This document shows positions 47,268 through 56,269 of a stretch of 64,000 bases of DNA, piece after piece. Where the stretch lies: the NCBI RefSeq assembly GCF_900106035.1, contig NZ_FNUC01000002.1, forward strand, positions 124,001 to 188,000, read 5' to 3'. Position 1 is the first letter of the stretch. Each line of letters opens with the position of its first letter. The stretch is from Jiangella alba. GTDB lineage: Bacteria; Actinomycetota; Actinomycetes; Jiangellales; Jiangellaceae. The translations under genes and the position numbers were made by a program. The notes under the pieces were generated by a model, which had not been told where the DNA came from, searched no databases, and worked only from the letters and a program-made list of their open reading frames with translations.

Positions 47268-47990
47268 GTGCTCCGCGACACCAGCGCGGCCGGTTCCGTC
47301 CGGTTCGCCTTCACCGACCGGCACGACGGCGTCAGCGTCGCGCCGTACGACTCGCTCAACCTCGGCGGGCACGTCGGCGACGACCCGGACGCGGTCGCCG
47401 CCAACCGGGCGCGGCTCGCGGCGGCGATCGGCCTGCCGCCCGACGGCGTGAACTACATGAACCAGGTGCACGGCAACGCGGTCGCCGTGGTCGACGGGCC
47501 GTGGACCGGGCCGGCGCCCGAGGTCGACGCGCTGGTGACGACGCGGCCGGGCCGCGCGCTCGCCGTCCTCGTCGCCGACTGCGTGCCGGTGCTGCTGGCC
47601 GACCCGGACGCGGCCGTGATCGGCGTCGCGCACGCGGGCCGGCCCGGGCTGAAGGCCGGCGTGGTCCCCGCGGTCATCTCGGCCATGCGCGACCTCGGCG
47701 CCCGCAAGCTGGTCGCGCGGGTGGGCCCGGCCGTCTGCGGGCGCTGCTACGAGGTGCCCGAGGCCATGCGCGCCGACGTCGCCGCCGTCGTGCCGGAGGC
47801 GTGGGCGGTCACCAGGCAGGGCACACCGGGCCTGGACGTCCCCGCCGGCGTCGTCGCGCAGCTGCGGGCCGCCGGCGCCGCCGTCGAGACCGTCGCGACC
47901 TGCACGATCGAGGATCCGCACAGCTATTCCTACCGCCGTGACGGCGTGACCGGACGGTTCGCCGGAGTGGCATGGATGAGTCAGGCGTGA
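47268..47990 (+). CDS. pgeF: Peptidoglycan editing factor PgeF (YfiH/laccase-domain)
   Basis: Family removes wrongly incorporated serine from UDP-MurNAc peptides; also described as purine nucleoside phosphorylase/oxidase. The active-site metal ligands are visible: MNQVHGN (His), ADCVPVLLAD (Cys) and VAHAGRPG (His). The C-terminal CTIEDPHSYSYRRDG is typical. 240 residues; GTG start 18 bases after ftsZ with a weak ribosome-binding site. The usual neighbour ylmE/yggS is missing downstream. Confidence 0.9.
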   Translation: MLRDTSAAGSVRFAFTDRHDGVSVAPYDSLNLGGHVGDDPDAVAANRARLAAAIGLPPDGVNYMNQVHGNAVAVVDGPWTGPAPEVDALVTTRPGRALAVLVADCVPVLLADPDAAVIGVAHAGRPGLKAGVVPAVISAMRDLGARKLVARVGPAVCGRCYEVPEAMRADVAAVVPEAWAVTRQGTPGLDVPAGVVAQLRAAGAAVETVATCTIEDPHSYSYRRDGVTGRFAGVAWMSQA

Positions 47991-48004
47991 TTGGTGTGAC
48001 TGCT

Positions 48005-48024
48005 GCGACACGTGGGCGTGTCGC
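48005..48024. promoter_or_regulatory. Perfect inverted repeat between pgeF and sepF
   Basis: GCGACACG-TGGG-CGTGTCGC: 8-bp arms, 4-nt loop, 15 bases after the pgeF stop and 84 before sepF. It could be a weak terminator or an operator; it contains GACAC in both arms, the core recognised by sporulation regulator WhiA in Streptomyces. Neither role is shown. Confidence 0.4.
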
Positions 48025-48107
48025 GCTCACAATCCCCGGATCCGGCTGTACCCAGGGCTAGTGTCTGGATCAACAGGGGACCGTCCACCACTAGTCGGAG
48101 GACTTGA

Positions 48108-48647
48108 ATGGCCGGCGCAATGCGCAAGGTTGCGGTCTACCTCGGCCTCGTGGAGGACCGAGACCGCTACGACGACGAATACACCGACGACGACTACGAC
48201 GAGGCGTACGCCGACGAGTACGAGGAGACGGCGGCCGAGGAGCCCGAGGAGCGGCTCCCCGAGCGCCGCGAGCGAGAGCGGGCGCCCGAACGCGAGCACA
48301 CCGCCACGGTCGCCTCGCTCGCCGACCGCCGTCCGGTTCAGGCAGTACGGAGGGCACCGGCCATGCGTGAGGCGCGCATCACCACGCTGCACCCGCGGAC
48401 ATACAACGAGGCGCGCACGCTCGGCGAGCACTTCCGTGACGGCACGCCCGTCATCATGAACCTCTCCGAGATGGACGACGTCGACGCCAAGCGGCTGGTC
48501 GATTTCGCCGCCGGGCTCATCTTCGGCCTGCGCGGCAGCATCGACCGCGTCACGGCGAAGGTGTTCCTGCTCACACCCGCGGACGTCAGCGTGACGGCCG
48601 AGGACAAGGCCCGCATGGTCAGCGGCGGGTTCTTCAACCAGAGCTGA
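48108..48647 (+). CDS. sepF: Cell division protein SepF
   Basis: Membrane anchor for FtsZ. The N-terminal helix ([14 protein letters not shown]) is the lipid-binding segment, followed by an acidic Asp/Glu/Tyr linker and the C-terminal globular SepF domain ([47 protein letters not shown]). The ATG at 48108 has GGAGGA seven bases upstream; 179 residues. Confidence 0.96.
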   Translation: MAGAMRKVAVYLGLVEDRDRYDDEYTDDDYDEAYADEYEETAAEEPEERLPERRERERAPEREHTATVASLADRRPVQAVRRAPAMREARITTLHPRTYNEARTLGEHFRDGTPVIMNLSEMDDVDAKRLVDFAAGLIFGLRGSIDRVTAKVFLLTPADVSVTAEDKARMVSGGFFNQS

Positions 48648-48744
48648 CCTGGGCCGGGCGTGATTCGCAAACTCCGCGAACTCGCGCCCGGCTCGCCGTG
48701 TCCCAGTCATCGATCCGCGCCGACGTCGGGTAAGTTCAGGTGTT

Positions 48745-49032
48745 GTGTCGGCTGTGAGTCAGATCCTCTCCGCGGTGTTGTGGCTGTTCTTCATCGCCTT
48801 GCTGGTCCGGCTCGTGGTCGACTGGATCCAGGTCTTCGCCCGCGAGTGGCAGCCCAAGGGGCTGGTGCTGGTGGTGCTGGAGGCCATTTACACGGTGACC
48901 GACCCGCCGTTGCGCGCGATTCGCCGTGTGCTGCCGCCGTTGCGGATCGGTTCGGTTGCCCTAGACCTGGCGTTCATCGTGCTCATCATCCTGGTCCAGA
49001 TTCTGCTTGTTGTTGTCGGATCCCTAGGATGA
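48745..49032 (+). CDS. YggT/YlmG family membrane protein
   Basis: 95 residues with two hydrophobic spans (ILSAVLWLFFIALLVRLVVDW and LDLAFIVLIILVQILLVVV) and the loop TVTDPPLRAIRRVLPPLR, which is the YggT signature. In the usual place between sepF and divIVA. Implicated in division or nucleoid distribution in some bacteria; precise role unknown. GTG start. Confidence 0.92.
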   Translation: MSAVSQILSAVLWLFFIALLVRLVVDWIQVFAREWQPKGLVLVVLEAIYTVTDPPLRAIRRVLPPLRIGSVALDLAFIVLIILVQILLVVVGSLG

Positions 49033-49078
49033 CGCGGTACGGTGACATTCTGCCTATGCCCACATCCGAGGTGACGCT

Positions 49079-49882
49079 ATGCCACTGACGCCCGAGGACG
49101 TCCAGAACAAAGAGTTCACGACGGTCCGCCTGCGCGAGGGTTACGACATGCAGGAGGTCGACGAGTTCCTGGACGAGGTCGAGGCCGAGCTTGCTCGCAT
49201 GCAGCGCGAGAACGACGAGCTGCGCGACAAGCTCTCCGCCGTGACCCGTGGCGGCGGAGTCGCCGCGTCGGCCGAGCCCATCCAGGCTCCGCGCCAGCCG
49301 GAGGCGCCGAAGGCTCCCGAGGCCCCGCCGTCTGCTGCGGCCGCCGCAGCGCCGGTCGGCGTGCAGCCCAGCGACGCCGCGGCCAAGGTGCTCGCCCTGG
49401 CCCAGAAGACGGCCGACGAACTCGTCGCCGACTCCAAGGCCGAGGCCGACCGCCTCATGAACGACGCTCGCAGCCGTGCCGACAAGCTCGACTCCGAGAC
49501 GAAGGCCAAGGCCGCGAAGATCGAGCAGGACGCCCGGCAGCGGGCCGACTCGATCGAGCAGGAGGTGCAGAAGCGCCGCTCCCAGGTCTTCGGCAAGCTC
49601 GAGTCCGACCGTGCCGACCTCGAGCGCGAGCTCGAGACGCTGCGTGCCTTCGAGCGCGAGTACCGCAGCCGGCTGAAGTCCTACCTCGAGCGCGAGCTGC
49701 GCAAGCTCGAGACCGGCGGTGTCGACGAAGCCGACACCGGCGTGGGGCAGGTCCCCGCGGCGGCAGCGGGCGGTGGCGGTGCGCCGCAGTCGTCCGGCCC
49801 CGGCGGCAACAACGCCCAGGCGACGCAGACGGGCGGTTCGCTCCGCTCGGTCGCCAGCCTGCTCGACGACGAACAGCGCTGA
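49079..49882 (+). CDS. divIVA: Polar growth scaffold DivIVA (Wag31)
   Basis: Coiled-coil protein that marks negatively curved membrane at cell poles and recruits wall synthesis. The membrane-binding N-terminal domain is canonical (LTPEDVQNKEFTTVRLREGYD, cited in part: LTPEDVQNKEF, EVDEFLDEVEAEL). A Pro/Ala linker separates it from a long coiled coil (about residues 105-215), then a Gly/Ala-rich tail. 267 residues; GAGGTGA precedes the ATG. Last gene of the cluster, followed by a strong terminator. Confidence 0.96.
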   Translation: MPLTPEDVQNKEFTTVRLREGYDMQEVDEFLDEVEAELARMQRENDELRDKLSAVTRGGGVAASAEPIQAPRQPEAPKAPEAPPSAAAAAAPVGVQPSDAAAKVLALAQKTADELVADSKAEADRLMNDARSRADKLDSETKAKAAKIEQDARQRADSIEQEVQKRRSQVFGKLESDRADLERELETLRAFEREYRSRLKSYLERELRKLETGGVDEADTGVGQVPAAAAGGGGAPQSSGPGGNNAQATQTGGSLRSVASLLDDEQR

Positions 49883-49889
49883 CGCTCCA

Positions 49890-49939
49890 CGCGAAAGGGG
49901 CCCGACGCCGGCGGTTTCCGCCGGCCGGGCCCCTTCGCG
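49890..49939 (+). terminator. Terminator at the end of the dcw cluster
   Basis: GCGAA(A)GGGGCCC (49891-49903) pairs with GGGCCCCTTCGC (49927-49938) with one bulged A, and the loop carries an inner GCCGGCGG/CCGCCGGC stem. Confidence 0.85.
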
Positions 49940-49962
49940 CGCCCGTCCGCTAGCGTGACGGC

Positions 49963-50568
49963 GTGACGGTGACGGACGTCGGCGCCGCGTACGACGCGCG
50001 CGCGAACGAGTACATCGAGCTGTTCGGTTCGGTCGGCCAATCGGCTCAGCAGGACCGCGACACGATCGAACGCTGGCAGCACGGCATCGACGGGCGCATC
50101 GTCGACGCCGGCTGCGGCCCGGGGCACTGGAGCGACCTGCTCGCGCAGGCCGGGACGCGCGACGTGACCGGCGTCGACGCGTCGGCTCGCTTCGTCGACG
50201 CGGCACGGCAACGGTTCGCGTCGCCCGACTTCACGGTGGGCGACCTCACCGCGCTGCCGGTCGCCGACGGGTCCGCCGGGGGTGTGCTGGCCTGGTACTC
50301 GCTCATCCACACCCCGCCGGGCGGCGTCCCGGCGATCCTGGGCGAGTTCGCCCGCGTCCTGGCGCCCGGCGGGTCGCTGCTGCTCGGGTTCGTCGACGGC
50401 GCGGCCGGCGCGGCGTTCGACCACGCGGTGACGACGGCGTACTACTGGTCCGCCGACGCGCTCGGCGACCTGCTCGCGCCGCACGGGTTCGTCGTCGAGC
50501 GGGCGTCGGCCCGGCAGGATCCCGGCGTCCGGCGGCACGGAGACCTGGTCGCCACGCTGGCGACGTAG
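49963..50568 (+). CDS. Class I SAM-dependent methyltransferase (Methyltransf_11 type)
   Basis: 201 residues. Motif I IVDAGCGPGHWSDLL, the acidic loop VTGVDASARFVDAA, FTVGDLTALPVADGSAGGV (motif II/III region) and LAPGGSLLLGFVDG. Substrate unknown. The GTG at 49963 stands between two terminators, so it is probably transcribed alone; no clear ribosome-binding site, possibly leaderless. Confidence 0.83.
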   Translation: MTVTDVGAAYDARANEYIELFGSVGQSAQQDRDTIERWQHGIDGRIVDAGCGPGHWSDLLAQAGTRDVTGVDASARFVDAARQRFASPDFTVGDLTALPVADGSAGGVLAWYSLIHTPPGGVPAILGEFARVLAPGGSLLLGFVDGAAGAAFDHAVTTAYYWSADALGDLLAPHGFVVERASARQDPGVRRHGDLVATLAT

Positions 50569-50580
50569 CGCCGGAACGCA

Positions 50581-50617
50581 CGACGCGCCCCAGCCCACGA
50601 GGGGCCGGGGCGCGTCG
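50581..50617. terminator. Bidirectional terminator between the methyltransferase gene and ileS
   Basis: CGACGCGCCCC pairs perfectly with GGGGCGCGTCG (11 bp) round a 15-nt loop, between convergent genes. Confidence 0.8.
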
Positions 50618-50625
50618 CAACGCCG

Positions 50626-53600
50626 TCAGGCGACCCGGCGCACTCGGAACGTCAGCCCGAGGTCGTCGTCGCCGTGGTCGGGCAGGCCGTCGAGGGCGTC
50701 GAGCCCCTCCTGGACGGACGTCGCCAGCACCTCGTCGGCCAGCAGGTCGCCGTGCTCGCGCAGCGCGGCCGCCAGCTGGTCCGACGCCGACCACGCCAGC
50801 TCGATGCGGTCGGATACCTCGAAGCCGGACGCCTTGCGGGCCTCCTGGACCAGCCGGACCGCCTCGCGGACCAGACCAGCCCGGACCAGCGCGTCGGTCA
50901 GCGTGAGGTCCAGCGCGACGGTCTCGCCCTCGCGGGCGACCGCCCAGCCCTCGCGCGGCGTCTCGGTGACGACGACGTCGTCGGGCGCCAGTTCGACCTC
51001 GCCCAACCCGTCGACGGAGACCGACGCCCGGCCGGTCGACTTGAGCGCCGCCGCCAGCGCCGGCGCGTCGGCCGCCGCGACCGCCGCCGCCACCCGCGGG
51101 GTGTCCTTGGCGAACCGCTTGCCCAGCGACCGGAAGTTCGCCTTCGCGGACACGTCGACGAGGTCCTCGCCGGCGCCGGCCTCGGCCAGCGACAGCACCG
51201 ACGCCACGTTCAGCTCGTCGGCGACCTCGGCGCGCAGCTCCGGCCGCAGGGTGTCCCAGCCGCGGGCGCCGACCAGCGCGCGCGACAGCGGCTGGCGCGT
51301 GCGCACCTTCGACTCCGCCCGGGCGGCCCGGCCCAGCTCGACCAGCCGCCGGGTCAGCGCCATCTCGGCCCGCAGCGCGTCGTCGATCAGCGTCGCGTCG
51401 GCCTCGGGCCACGTCGCGGCGTGCACCGACGCGGCGGCGTCGGGGTCGGACGGCACGACGAGGTCCTGCCAGACCCGCTCGGTGACGAACGGCACCATCG
51501 GCGCCATCAGCCGCGTCAGCGTCTCGACGCACTCGTGCAGGGTGGCCAGGGCGGCGGGGTCGCCGTCCCAGAACCGCCGCCGCGACCGCCGCACGTACCA
51601 GTTGGAGAGGTCGTCGACGAACGCCGTCAGCTTCGCGCCCGCCGCCTGCGTGTCGAAGCCGTCCATGGCGGCGTCGACCTCGCGGACCAGCCGGTGCAAC
51701 TCGGACAGCGCCCAGCGGTCCAGCACCGGCCGCTCGGCCACCGGGGGAGCCCCCGCGCCCGGCGTCCACCCGGCCGTCCGCCCGTACAGCGACAGGAACG
51801 ACGCGGTGTTCCAGTAGGTCAGCAGCACCTTGCGGACGATCTCCTGCAGGCTCGCGCGCCCGACCCGGCGCGGCAGCCACGGCGAGCCGCTGGCCAGCAT
51901 GAACCAGCGGACGGCGTCGGCGCCGTGCTCGTCCATCAGCGGGATCGGCTCGATGATGTTGCCGAGGTGCTTGCTCATGCGCCTGCCGTCCTCGGCGAGG
52001 ATCAGTCCCAGGCAGACGACGTTCTCGTACGACGACCGGTCGAACACCAGCGTGCCGATGGCCATCAGCGTGTAGAACCAGCCGCGGGTCTGGTCGAGCG
52101 CCTCGCTGATGAACTGCGCCGGGTACGACTTCTCGAACGCCTCGGCGCTTCCGGGCGCGTACGGGTACCCGACCTGCGCGAACGGCATGGCGCCGGAGTC
52201 GTACCAGACGTCGATGACGTACGGCTCGCGGCGGAACGTGCCGGGCACGCCGTCGAGGGTGAAGGTGACGTCGTCGACGTAGGGCCGGTGCGGGTCGAGC
52301 TCGGAGAGGTCCTGACCGGACAGCTCCGACAGCTCCGCCAGCGACCCCACGCACACCATGCGGGACGGGTCGTCGTCGTTGCGCCAGATCGGCAGCGGCG
52401 TGCCCCAGTACCGGTTGCGCGACAGCGCCCAGTCGACGTTGCCGCGCAGCCACTCGCCGTAGCGGCCCCACTTGATGGTCTCGGGGTACCAGTTGGTCTT
52501 CTCGTTCTCGCGCAGCAACGCGTCCTTGATCTGCGTGGTGCGGATGTACCAGGACGGCTGCGCGTAGTAGATGAGCGGCGTGTGGCAGCGCCAGCAGTGC
52601 GGGTACTCGTGCTCGTACGGGACGTGCCGGAACAGCACGCCGCGCTGCTCGAGGTCGTCGACGAGGTCGGCGTCGGCGCGCTTGAAGAACTGGCCGCCGA
52701 CCAGCGGGACGTCCGCGGCGAAGGTGCCGTCGGCGCCCACCGGGTTGACCACCGGGAGGTCGTAGCGGCGGCAGACGCGGAGGTCGTCGGCGCCGAACGC
52801 GGGCGCCTGGTGCACCAGCCCGGTGCCGTCCTCGGTGGTGACGTAGCCGTCGACGACGACGATGTGGGCGTCGGGGATGTCGACCAGCTCGAACGGGCGC
52901 TGGTACGTCCACCGCTCCATGTCGGCGCCGGTGAACGACGAGATCACCTCGGCGTCGTCGCCCAGCACCGTCGCCAGCAGCGGCTCGGCGACGACCAGCA
53001 GCTCGGACGAGCCCGCGGCCCGCGCGGCCACGTACGTGACGTCGGGGTGCGCGGCGACGGCGGTGTTGGAGACCAGCGTCCACGGCGTGGTCGTCCACAC
53101 CAGCAGCGACGCCTGACCGGCCAGCGGCCCGCCCGTCAGCGGGAACCGCACGTACACCGACGGGTCGACGACGGTCTCGTAGCCCTGCGCCAGCTCGTGC
53201 GACGACAACGCGGTCTCGTCGCGCGGGCAGTACGGCGACACCCGGTAGTCCTCGACCAGCAGGCCGTTGTCGAAGATCTGCTTCAGCGACCACCAGACGC
53301 TCTGCACGTACGACGCGTCCATGGTGCGGTACGCCTGGGAGAGGTCGACCCAGTAGCCCATACGGTCGGTGAGCTGCTCGAACGCGTCGACGTGGCGCAG
53401 CACCGACTCGCGGCACTTCTGGTTGAACTCGGCGACGCCGAACGCCTCGATGTCGCTCTTGGTCTGGAAGCCGAGCTCCTTCTCGACGGCGATCTCGACC
53501 GGCAGGCCGTGGCAGTCCCAGCCGGCCTGACGGGGCACGTGGTAGCCCTTCATCGTCCGGTAGCGGGGGAACACGTCCTTGAACGCGCGCGCCTCGATGT

Positions 53601-53796
53601 GGTGGGTGCCGGGCATGCCGTTGGCGGTGGGCGGACCCTCGTAGAAGGTCCACAGCGGGCGGCCCTCGCTGTTCTTCACCGTCTGCGCGAACACGTCGTT
53701 GTCGCGCCACAGCGCGAGCACGTCGTGCTCCAGCGCCGGCAGGTCGACCTGGGCGGGCACCTCGCGGTAGCCGGTCGGCTCGGTCGCGTTGGTCAT
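50626..53796 (-). CDS. ileS: Isoleucyl-tRNA synthetase
   Basis: Charges tRNA-Ile; class I enzyme with editing domain. The HIGH-type motif is seen in PPTANGMPGTHHIEARAFKD; WDCHGLPVEIAVEKELG follows. The KMSKS motif appears as GRRMSKHLGN. Editing-domain residues (TTPWTLVSNTAVAAHPDV) are present, and the long C-terminal anticodon-binding region replaces the zinc finger, as in the archaeal/eukaryal-like (mupirocin-tolerant) IleS group. 1056 residues. Expression is controlled by the T-box just upstream. Confidence 0.96.
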   Translation of the reverse strand: MTNATEPTGYREVPAQVDLPALEHDVLALWRDNDVFAQTVKNSEGRPLWTFYEGPPTANGMPGTHHIEARAFKDVFPRYRTMKGYHVPRQAGWDCHGLPVEIAVEKELGFQTKSDIEAFGVAEFNQKCRESVLRHVDAFEQLTDRMGYWVDLSQAYRTMDASYVQSVWWSLKQIFDNGLLVEDYRVSPYCPRDETALSSHELAQGYETVVDPSVYVRFPLTGGPLAGQASLLVWTTTPWTLVSNTAVAAHPDVTYVAARAAGSSELLVVAEPLLATVLGDDAEVISSFTGADMERWTYQRPFELVDIPDAHIVVVDGYVTTEDGTGLVHQAPAFGADDLRVCRRYDLPVVNPVGADGTFAADVPLVGGQFFKRADADLVDDLEQRGVLFRHVPYEHEYPHCWRCHTPLIYYAQPSWYIRTTQIKDALLRENEKTNWYPETIKWGRYGEWLRGNVDWALSRNRYWGTPLPIWRNDDDPSRMVCVGSLAELSELSGQDLSELDPHRPYVDDVTFTLDGVPGTFRREPYVIDVWYDSGAMPFAQVGYPYAPGSAEAFEKSYPAQFISEALDQTRGWFYTLMAIGTLVFDRSSYENVVCLGLILAEDGRRMSKHLGNIIEPIPLMDEHGADAVRWFMLASGSPWLPRRVGRASLQEIVRKVLLTYWNTASFLSLYGRTAGWTPGAGAPPVAERPVLDRWALSELHRLVREVDAAMDGFDTQAAGAKLTAFVDDLSNWYVRRSRRRFWDGDPAALATLHECVETLTRLMAPMVPFVTERVWQDLVVPSDPDAAASVHAATWPEADATLIDDALRAEMALTRRLVELGRAARAESKVRTRQPLSRALVGARGWDTLRPELRAEVADELNVASVLSLAEAGAGEDLVDVSAKANFRSLGKRFAKDTPRVAAAVAAADAPALAAALKSTGRASVSVDGLGEVELAPDDVVVTETPREGWAVAREGETVALDLTLTDALVRAGLVREAVRLVQEARKASGFEVSDRIELAWSASDQLAAALREHGDLLADEVLATSVQEGLDALDGLPDHGDDDLGLTFRVRRVA

Positions 53797-53803
53797 GGTC
53801 GTC

Positions 53804-53990
53804 TCTCGAATCCTCCGTCAGCAGCTCCCGACGGAGGGACGAGGCGGACCCCGCGGTACCACCCTCCTTGACCGGCGACGCCGGTCCGCTTCGTTCGCCG
53901 CGGCCGGGTCTAGTGAGCGCCTTGGCGCCGTTCTTCCGGCGGCTCGGAGGTGATGGCCCCGTCAACGCCTGCTCGCGACGCTGACCAGTG
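53804..53990 (-). ncRNA. T-box riboswitch of ileS (translational type)
   Basis: On the reverse strand the universal T-box TGGTACCGCGG is at 53861-53851, preceded by AAGGAGGG. The Stem I region (about 53985-53930) carries ATC, an Ile codon, at 53954-53952 as the likely specifier. Near the start codon CCTCCGTC and GACGGAGG form a hairpin that hides the GGAGG ribosome-binding site, and there is no terminator with U-run. This fits the actinobacterial ileS T-boxes with very short Stem I, which sense uncharged tRNA-Ile and open the start site. The boundaries are approximate. Confidence 0.88.
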
Positions 53991-54032
53991 TACGACGGGC
54001 ACAGCCCCCTGTGGCGACCTATTCTGGGGCCC

Positions 54033-54296
54033 GTGCGCGTGACGATCCGGGTGCGGCCGGGCGCCTCCCGGACGGCGGTGGGCGGCCGGTACGGCGACGC
54101 CCTCGTCGTGGCGGTGCAAGCGCGGGCCGTCGACGGAGCCGCCACGAAGGCGGCACTGGAGGCCGTGGCCGGCGCGTTGGGAATACGTCGCAGGGAGGTG
54201 ACGTTGCTCACCGGAGCGACCAGCAGGACCAAGACAGTCGAGGTCCCGGACGCGACGGCATCACGCCTGGCAGATCTCATGCGCGAGGCGGATTGA
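54033..54296 (+). CDS. DUF167 (YggU) family protein
   Basis: 87 residues. VTIRVRPGASRTAVGG, VVAVQARAVDGAATKAALEAVAGALG and VTLLTGATSRTKTVEV span the whole DUF167 fold. Function unknown. Divergent from the ileS leader; the GTG at 54033 is chosen because family homology starts at VRVTIRVRPG. A GTG two codons later is an alternative. Confidence 0.85.
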   Translation: MRVTIRVRPGASRTAVGGRYGDALVVAVQARAVDGAATKAALEAVAGALGIRRREVTLLTGATSRTKTVEVPDATASRLADLMREAD

Positions 54297-54387
54297 TGAC
54301 GGGCGGGTCACGATCTATTCTCACGGCACCTGGCTCACATGCAGGGGTGGGACGGGGCAACGGGGGTACGGAAGGGTGGCGAGGCAG

Positions 54388-54843
54388 ATGGCGGGTGCGA
54401 AGGCGAAGGTGGACACCATGGCCGGGAACAGCAAGGTCGAGGCCGCTGAGGCGGCCGCCCTGGTGGTCCGCGAGGACGAGGACCCGTGGACCGAAGCCGA
54501 GCTCACGGAGGTCCGTGACCTGCTGAGGTCCGACAGCACGCGGCTGCGCGAGGAGATCGCCGAGGCCGAGGCCGACATCGCCGACCTGCTGCGCAGCGGC
54601 GACACCGGCGGCGAGGACCAAGCCGACACCGGCACCAAGACGTTCGAGCGCGAGCACGAGATGTCGCTGGCCGCCAGCCACCGCGACATGCTCAACCAGA
54701 CCGAGCGGGCGCTGGGCCGCATCGAGAACGGCACCTACGGCATCTGCGAGAACTGCGGCAACCCCATCGGCAAGGCCCGGTTGCAGGCGTTCCCGCGGGC
54801 CACACTGTGCATGACGTGCAAGCAGAAGCAGGAGCGCCGCTGA
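54388..54843 (+). CDS. DksA/TraR-type C4 zinc-finger protein
   Basis: 151 residues. Acidic helical N-terminal half ([20 protein letters not shown] to [13 protein letters not shown]), then [24 protein letters not shown] and the zinc finger CENCGNPI...CMTC near the C-terminus. Members bind RNA polymerase in the secondary channel in E. coli; actinobacterial members lie next to lspA and their target is uncertain. Start could be ATG 54388 or GTG 54376. Overlaps lspA. Confidence 0.85.
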   Translation: MAGAKAKVDTMAGNSKVEAAEAAALVVREDEDPWTEAELTEVRDLLRSDSTRLREEIAEAEADIADLLRSGDTGGEDQADTGTKTFEREHEMSLAASHRDMLNQTERALGRIENGTYGICENCGNPIGKARLQAFPRATLCMTCKQKQERR

Positions 54844-55346
54844 CGGACGGAGGGCGCCGCCGCACCGGCGTCCTCCTGGCCGTGGCCGCCGCCGTGCTGG
54901 CGGCCGACCAGCTGACGAAGATCCTGGCGGTCGCGCTGCTCGACCCCGGCCGGGCCGTCCCGGTGCTGGGCGAGGTCGTGCAGTTGCGGCTGATCCGCAA
55001 CCCGGGCGCCGCGTTCAGCCTGGCCACGAACCTGACGCCGGTGCTGACGGTGGTCGCCATCGCGGTCGTGCTGGTCATCGTCGTGGTCGGACGCCGGGTG
55101 GCGCACCGCGGCTGGGCGGTGGCGCTCGGCGCCGTGCTGGGCGGCGCCCTGGGCACCCTCACCGACCGCATCTTCCGCATGCCCGGCGCGTTCCGCGGCC
55201 ACGTCGTCGACTTCGTCGAGCTGCCGAACTGGCCGGTCTTCAACCTCGCCGACACCGCCATCGTCACCGGTGCGGTGCTGGTGGCCGTGCTGAGCGTGCG
55301 CGGCATCCCGCACGACGCCCGGCGGCGCGAGGTGGTCGCGTCGTGA
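54807..55346 (+). CDS. lspA: Lipoprotein signal peptidase (signal peptidase II)
   Basis: Aspartyl membrane protease that removes signal peptides from prolipoproteins. Four spans. Signatures: [11 protein letters not shown] at span 1, [11 protein letters not shown], and the catalytic pair in GTLTDRIFR and FNLADTAI, with [14 protein letters not shown] between. 179 residues from the ATG at 54807, which lies in the preceding gene; a later start would cut into span 1 and no ATG/GTG exists nearer the stop of that gene. GTGA overlap with rluD. Confidence 0.93.
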   Translation: MHDVQAEAGAPLTDGGRRRTGVLLAVAAAVLAADQLTKILAVALLDPGRAVPVLGEVVQLRLIRNPGAAFSLATNLTPVLTVVAIAVVLVIVVVGRRVAHRGWAVALGAVLGGALGTLTDRIFRMPGAFRGHVVDFVELPNWPVFNLADTAIVTGAVLVAVLSVRGIPHDARRREVVAS

Positions 55347-56269
55347 GCGAGCACCGCAGTCTCCCCGTCCCCGACGGCCTGGAGGGCGAGCGCCTCGACG
55401 CCGCCCTGGCCCGGCTGTTCGGGTTCTCGCGCAGCAAGGCCGCGGCGCTGGTCGAGGACGGCCACGTCGTCGTCGACGGCTCCGTCGCGATGAAGTCCGC
55501 GCGAGTGCGCGGCGGCTCCTGGCTGGAGGTCGAGCTCCCGGCGCCGCCGGCGCCGGTGCAGGTCGTCCCCGAGCGGGTCGAGGGCATGCGCATCGTCCAC
55601 GACGACCCCGACATCGTCGTCGTCGACAAGCCGGTCGGTGTCGCGGCGCACCCCAGCCCCGGCTGGACCGGTCCCACGGTCGTCGGCGGCCTGGCCGGCA
55701 CCGGCTTCCGCATCTCCACCAGCGGCGCGGCCGAGCGGCAGGGCGTCGTCCACCGCCTCGACGTCGGCACCAGCGGCCTCATGGTGGTGGCGAAGTCCGA
55801 GTGCGCCTACACGTCGCTGAAACGGCAGTTCAAGGAGCGCACGGTCGACAAGGTCTACCACGCGCTGGTCCAGGGCCACCCGGACCCGTCCCGCGGCACC
55901 GTCGACGCCCCCATCGACCGCCACCCGCAGCACGACTACAAGTGGGCCGTCGTCGCCGGCGGCAAGCCCAGCGTCACGCACTACGAGACGCTGGAGGCGT
56001 TCCCGGCGGCCAGCCTGCTGGAGATCCACCTGGAGACCGGGCGCACGCACCAGATCCGGGTGCACCTGAGCGCGCTGCGGCACCCCTGCGTGGGCGACCT
56101 CACCTACGGCGCCGACCCCACGCTGGCCGCCCGGCTGGGGCTGACGCGGCAGTGGCTGCACGCCATGCGGCTGGGCTTCGAGCACCCGGGGACGGGGGAG
56201 TGGGCCGAGTTCACCTCGGCCTACCCCGACGACCTCCAGCAGGCCCTGGACGCGATCAGGCCGGCTTGA
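55343..56269 (+). CDS. rluD: RluD-type ribosomal pseudouridine synthase
   Basis: Modifies uridines of 23S rRNA. N-terminal S4 RNA-binding domain ([22 protein letters not shown], cited in part: [17 protein letters not shown]), then [15 protein letters not shown] and the catalytic motif [16 protein letters not shown] with the nucleophilic Asp, and [13 protein letters not shown]. 308 residues. Its last 14 bases overlap the convergent flavoenzyme gene. Confidence 0.94.
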   Translation: MSEHRSLPVPDGLEGERLDAALARLFGFSRSKAAALVEDGHVVVDGSVAMKSARVRGGSWLEVELPAPPAPVQVVPERVEGMRIVHDDPDIVVVDKPVGVAAHPSPGWTGPTVVGGLAGTGFRISTSGAAERQGVVHRLDVGTSGLMVVAKSECAYTSLKRQFKERTVDKVYHALVQGHPDPSRGTVDAPIDRHPQHDYKWAVVAGGKPSVTHYETLEAFPAASLLEIHLETGRTHQIRVHLSALRHPCVGDLTYGADPTLAARLGLTRQWLHAMRLGFEHPGTGEWAEFTSAYPDDLQQALDAIRPA

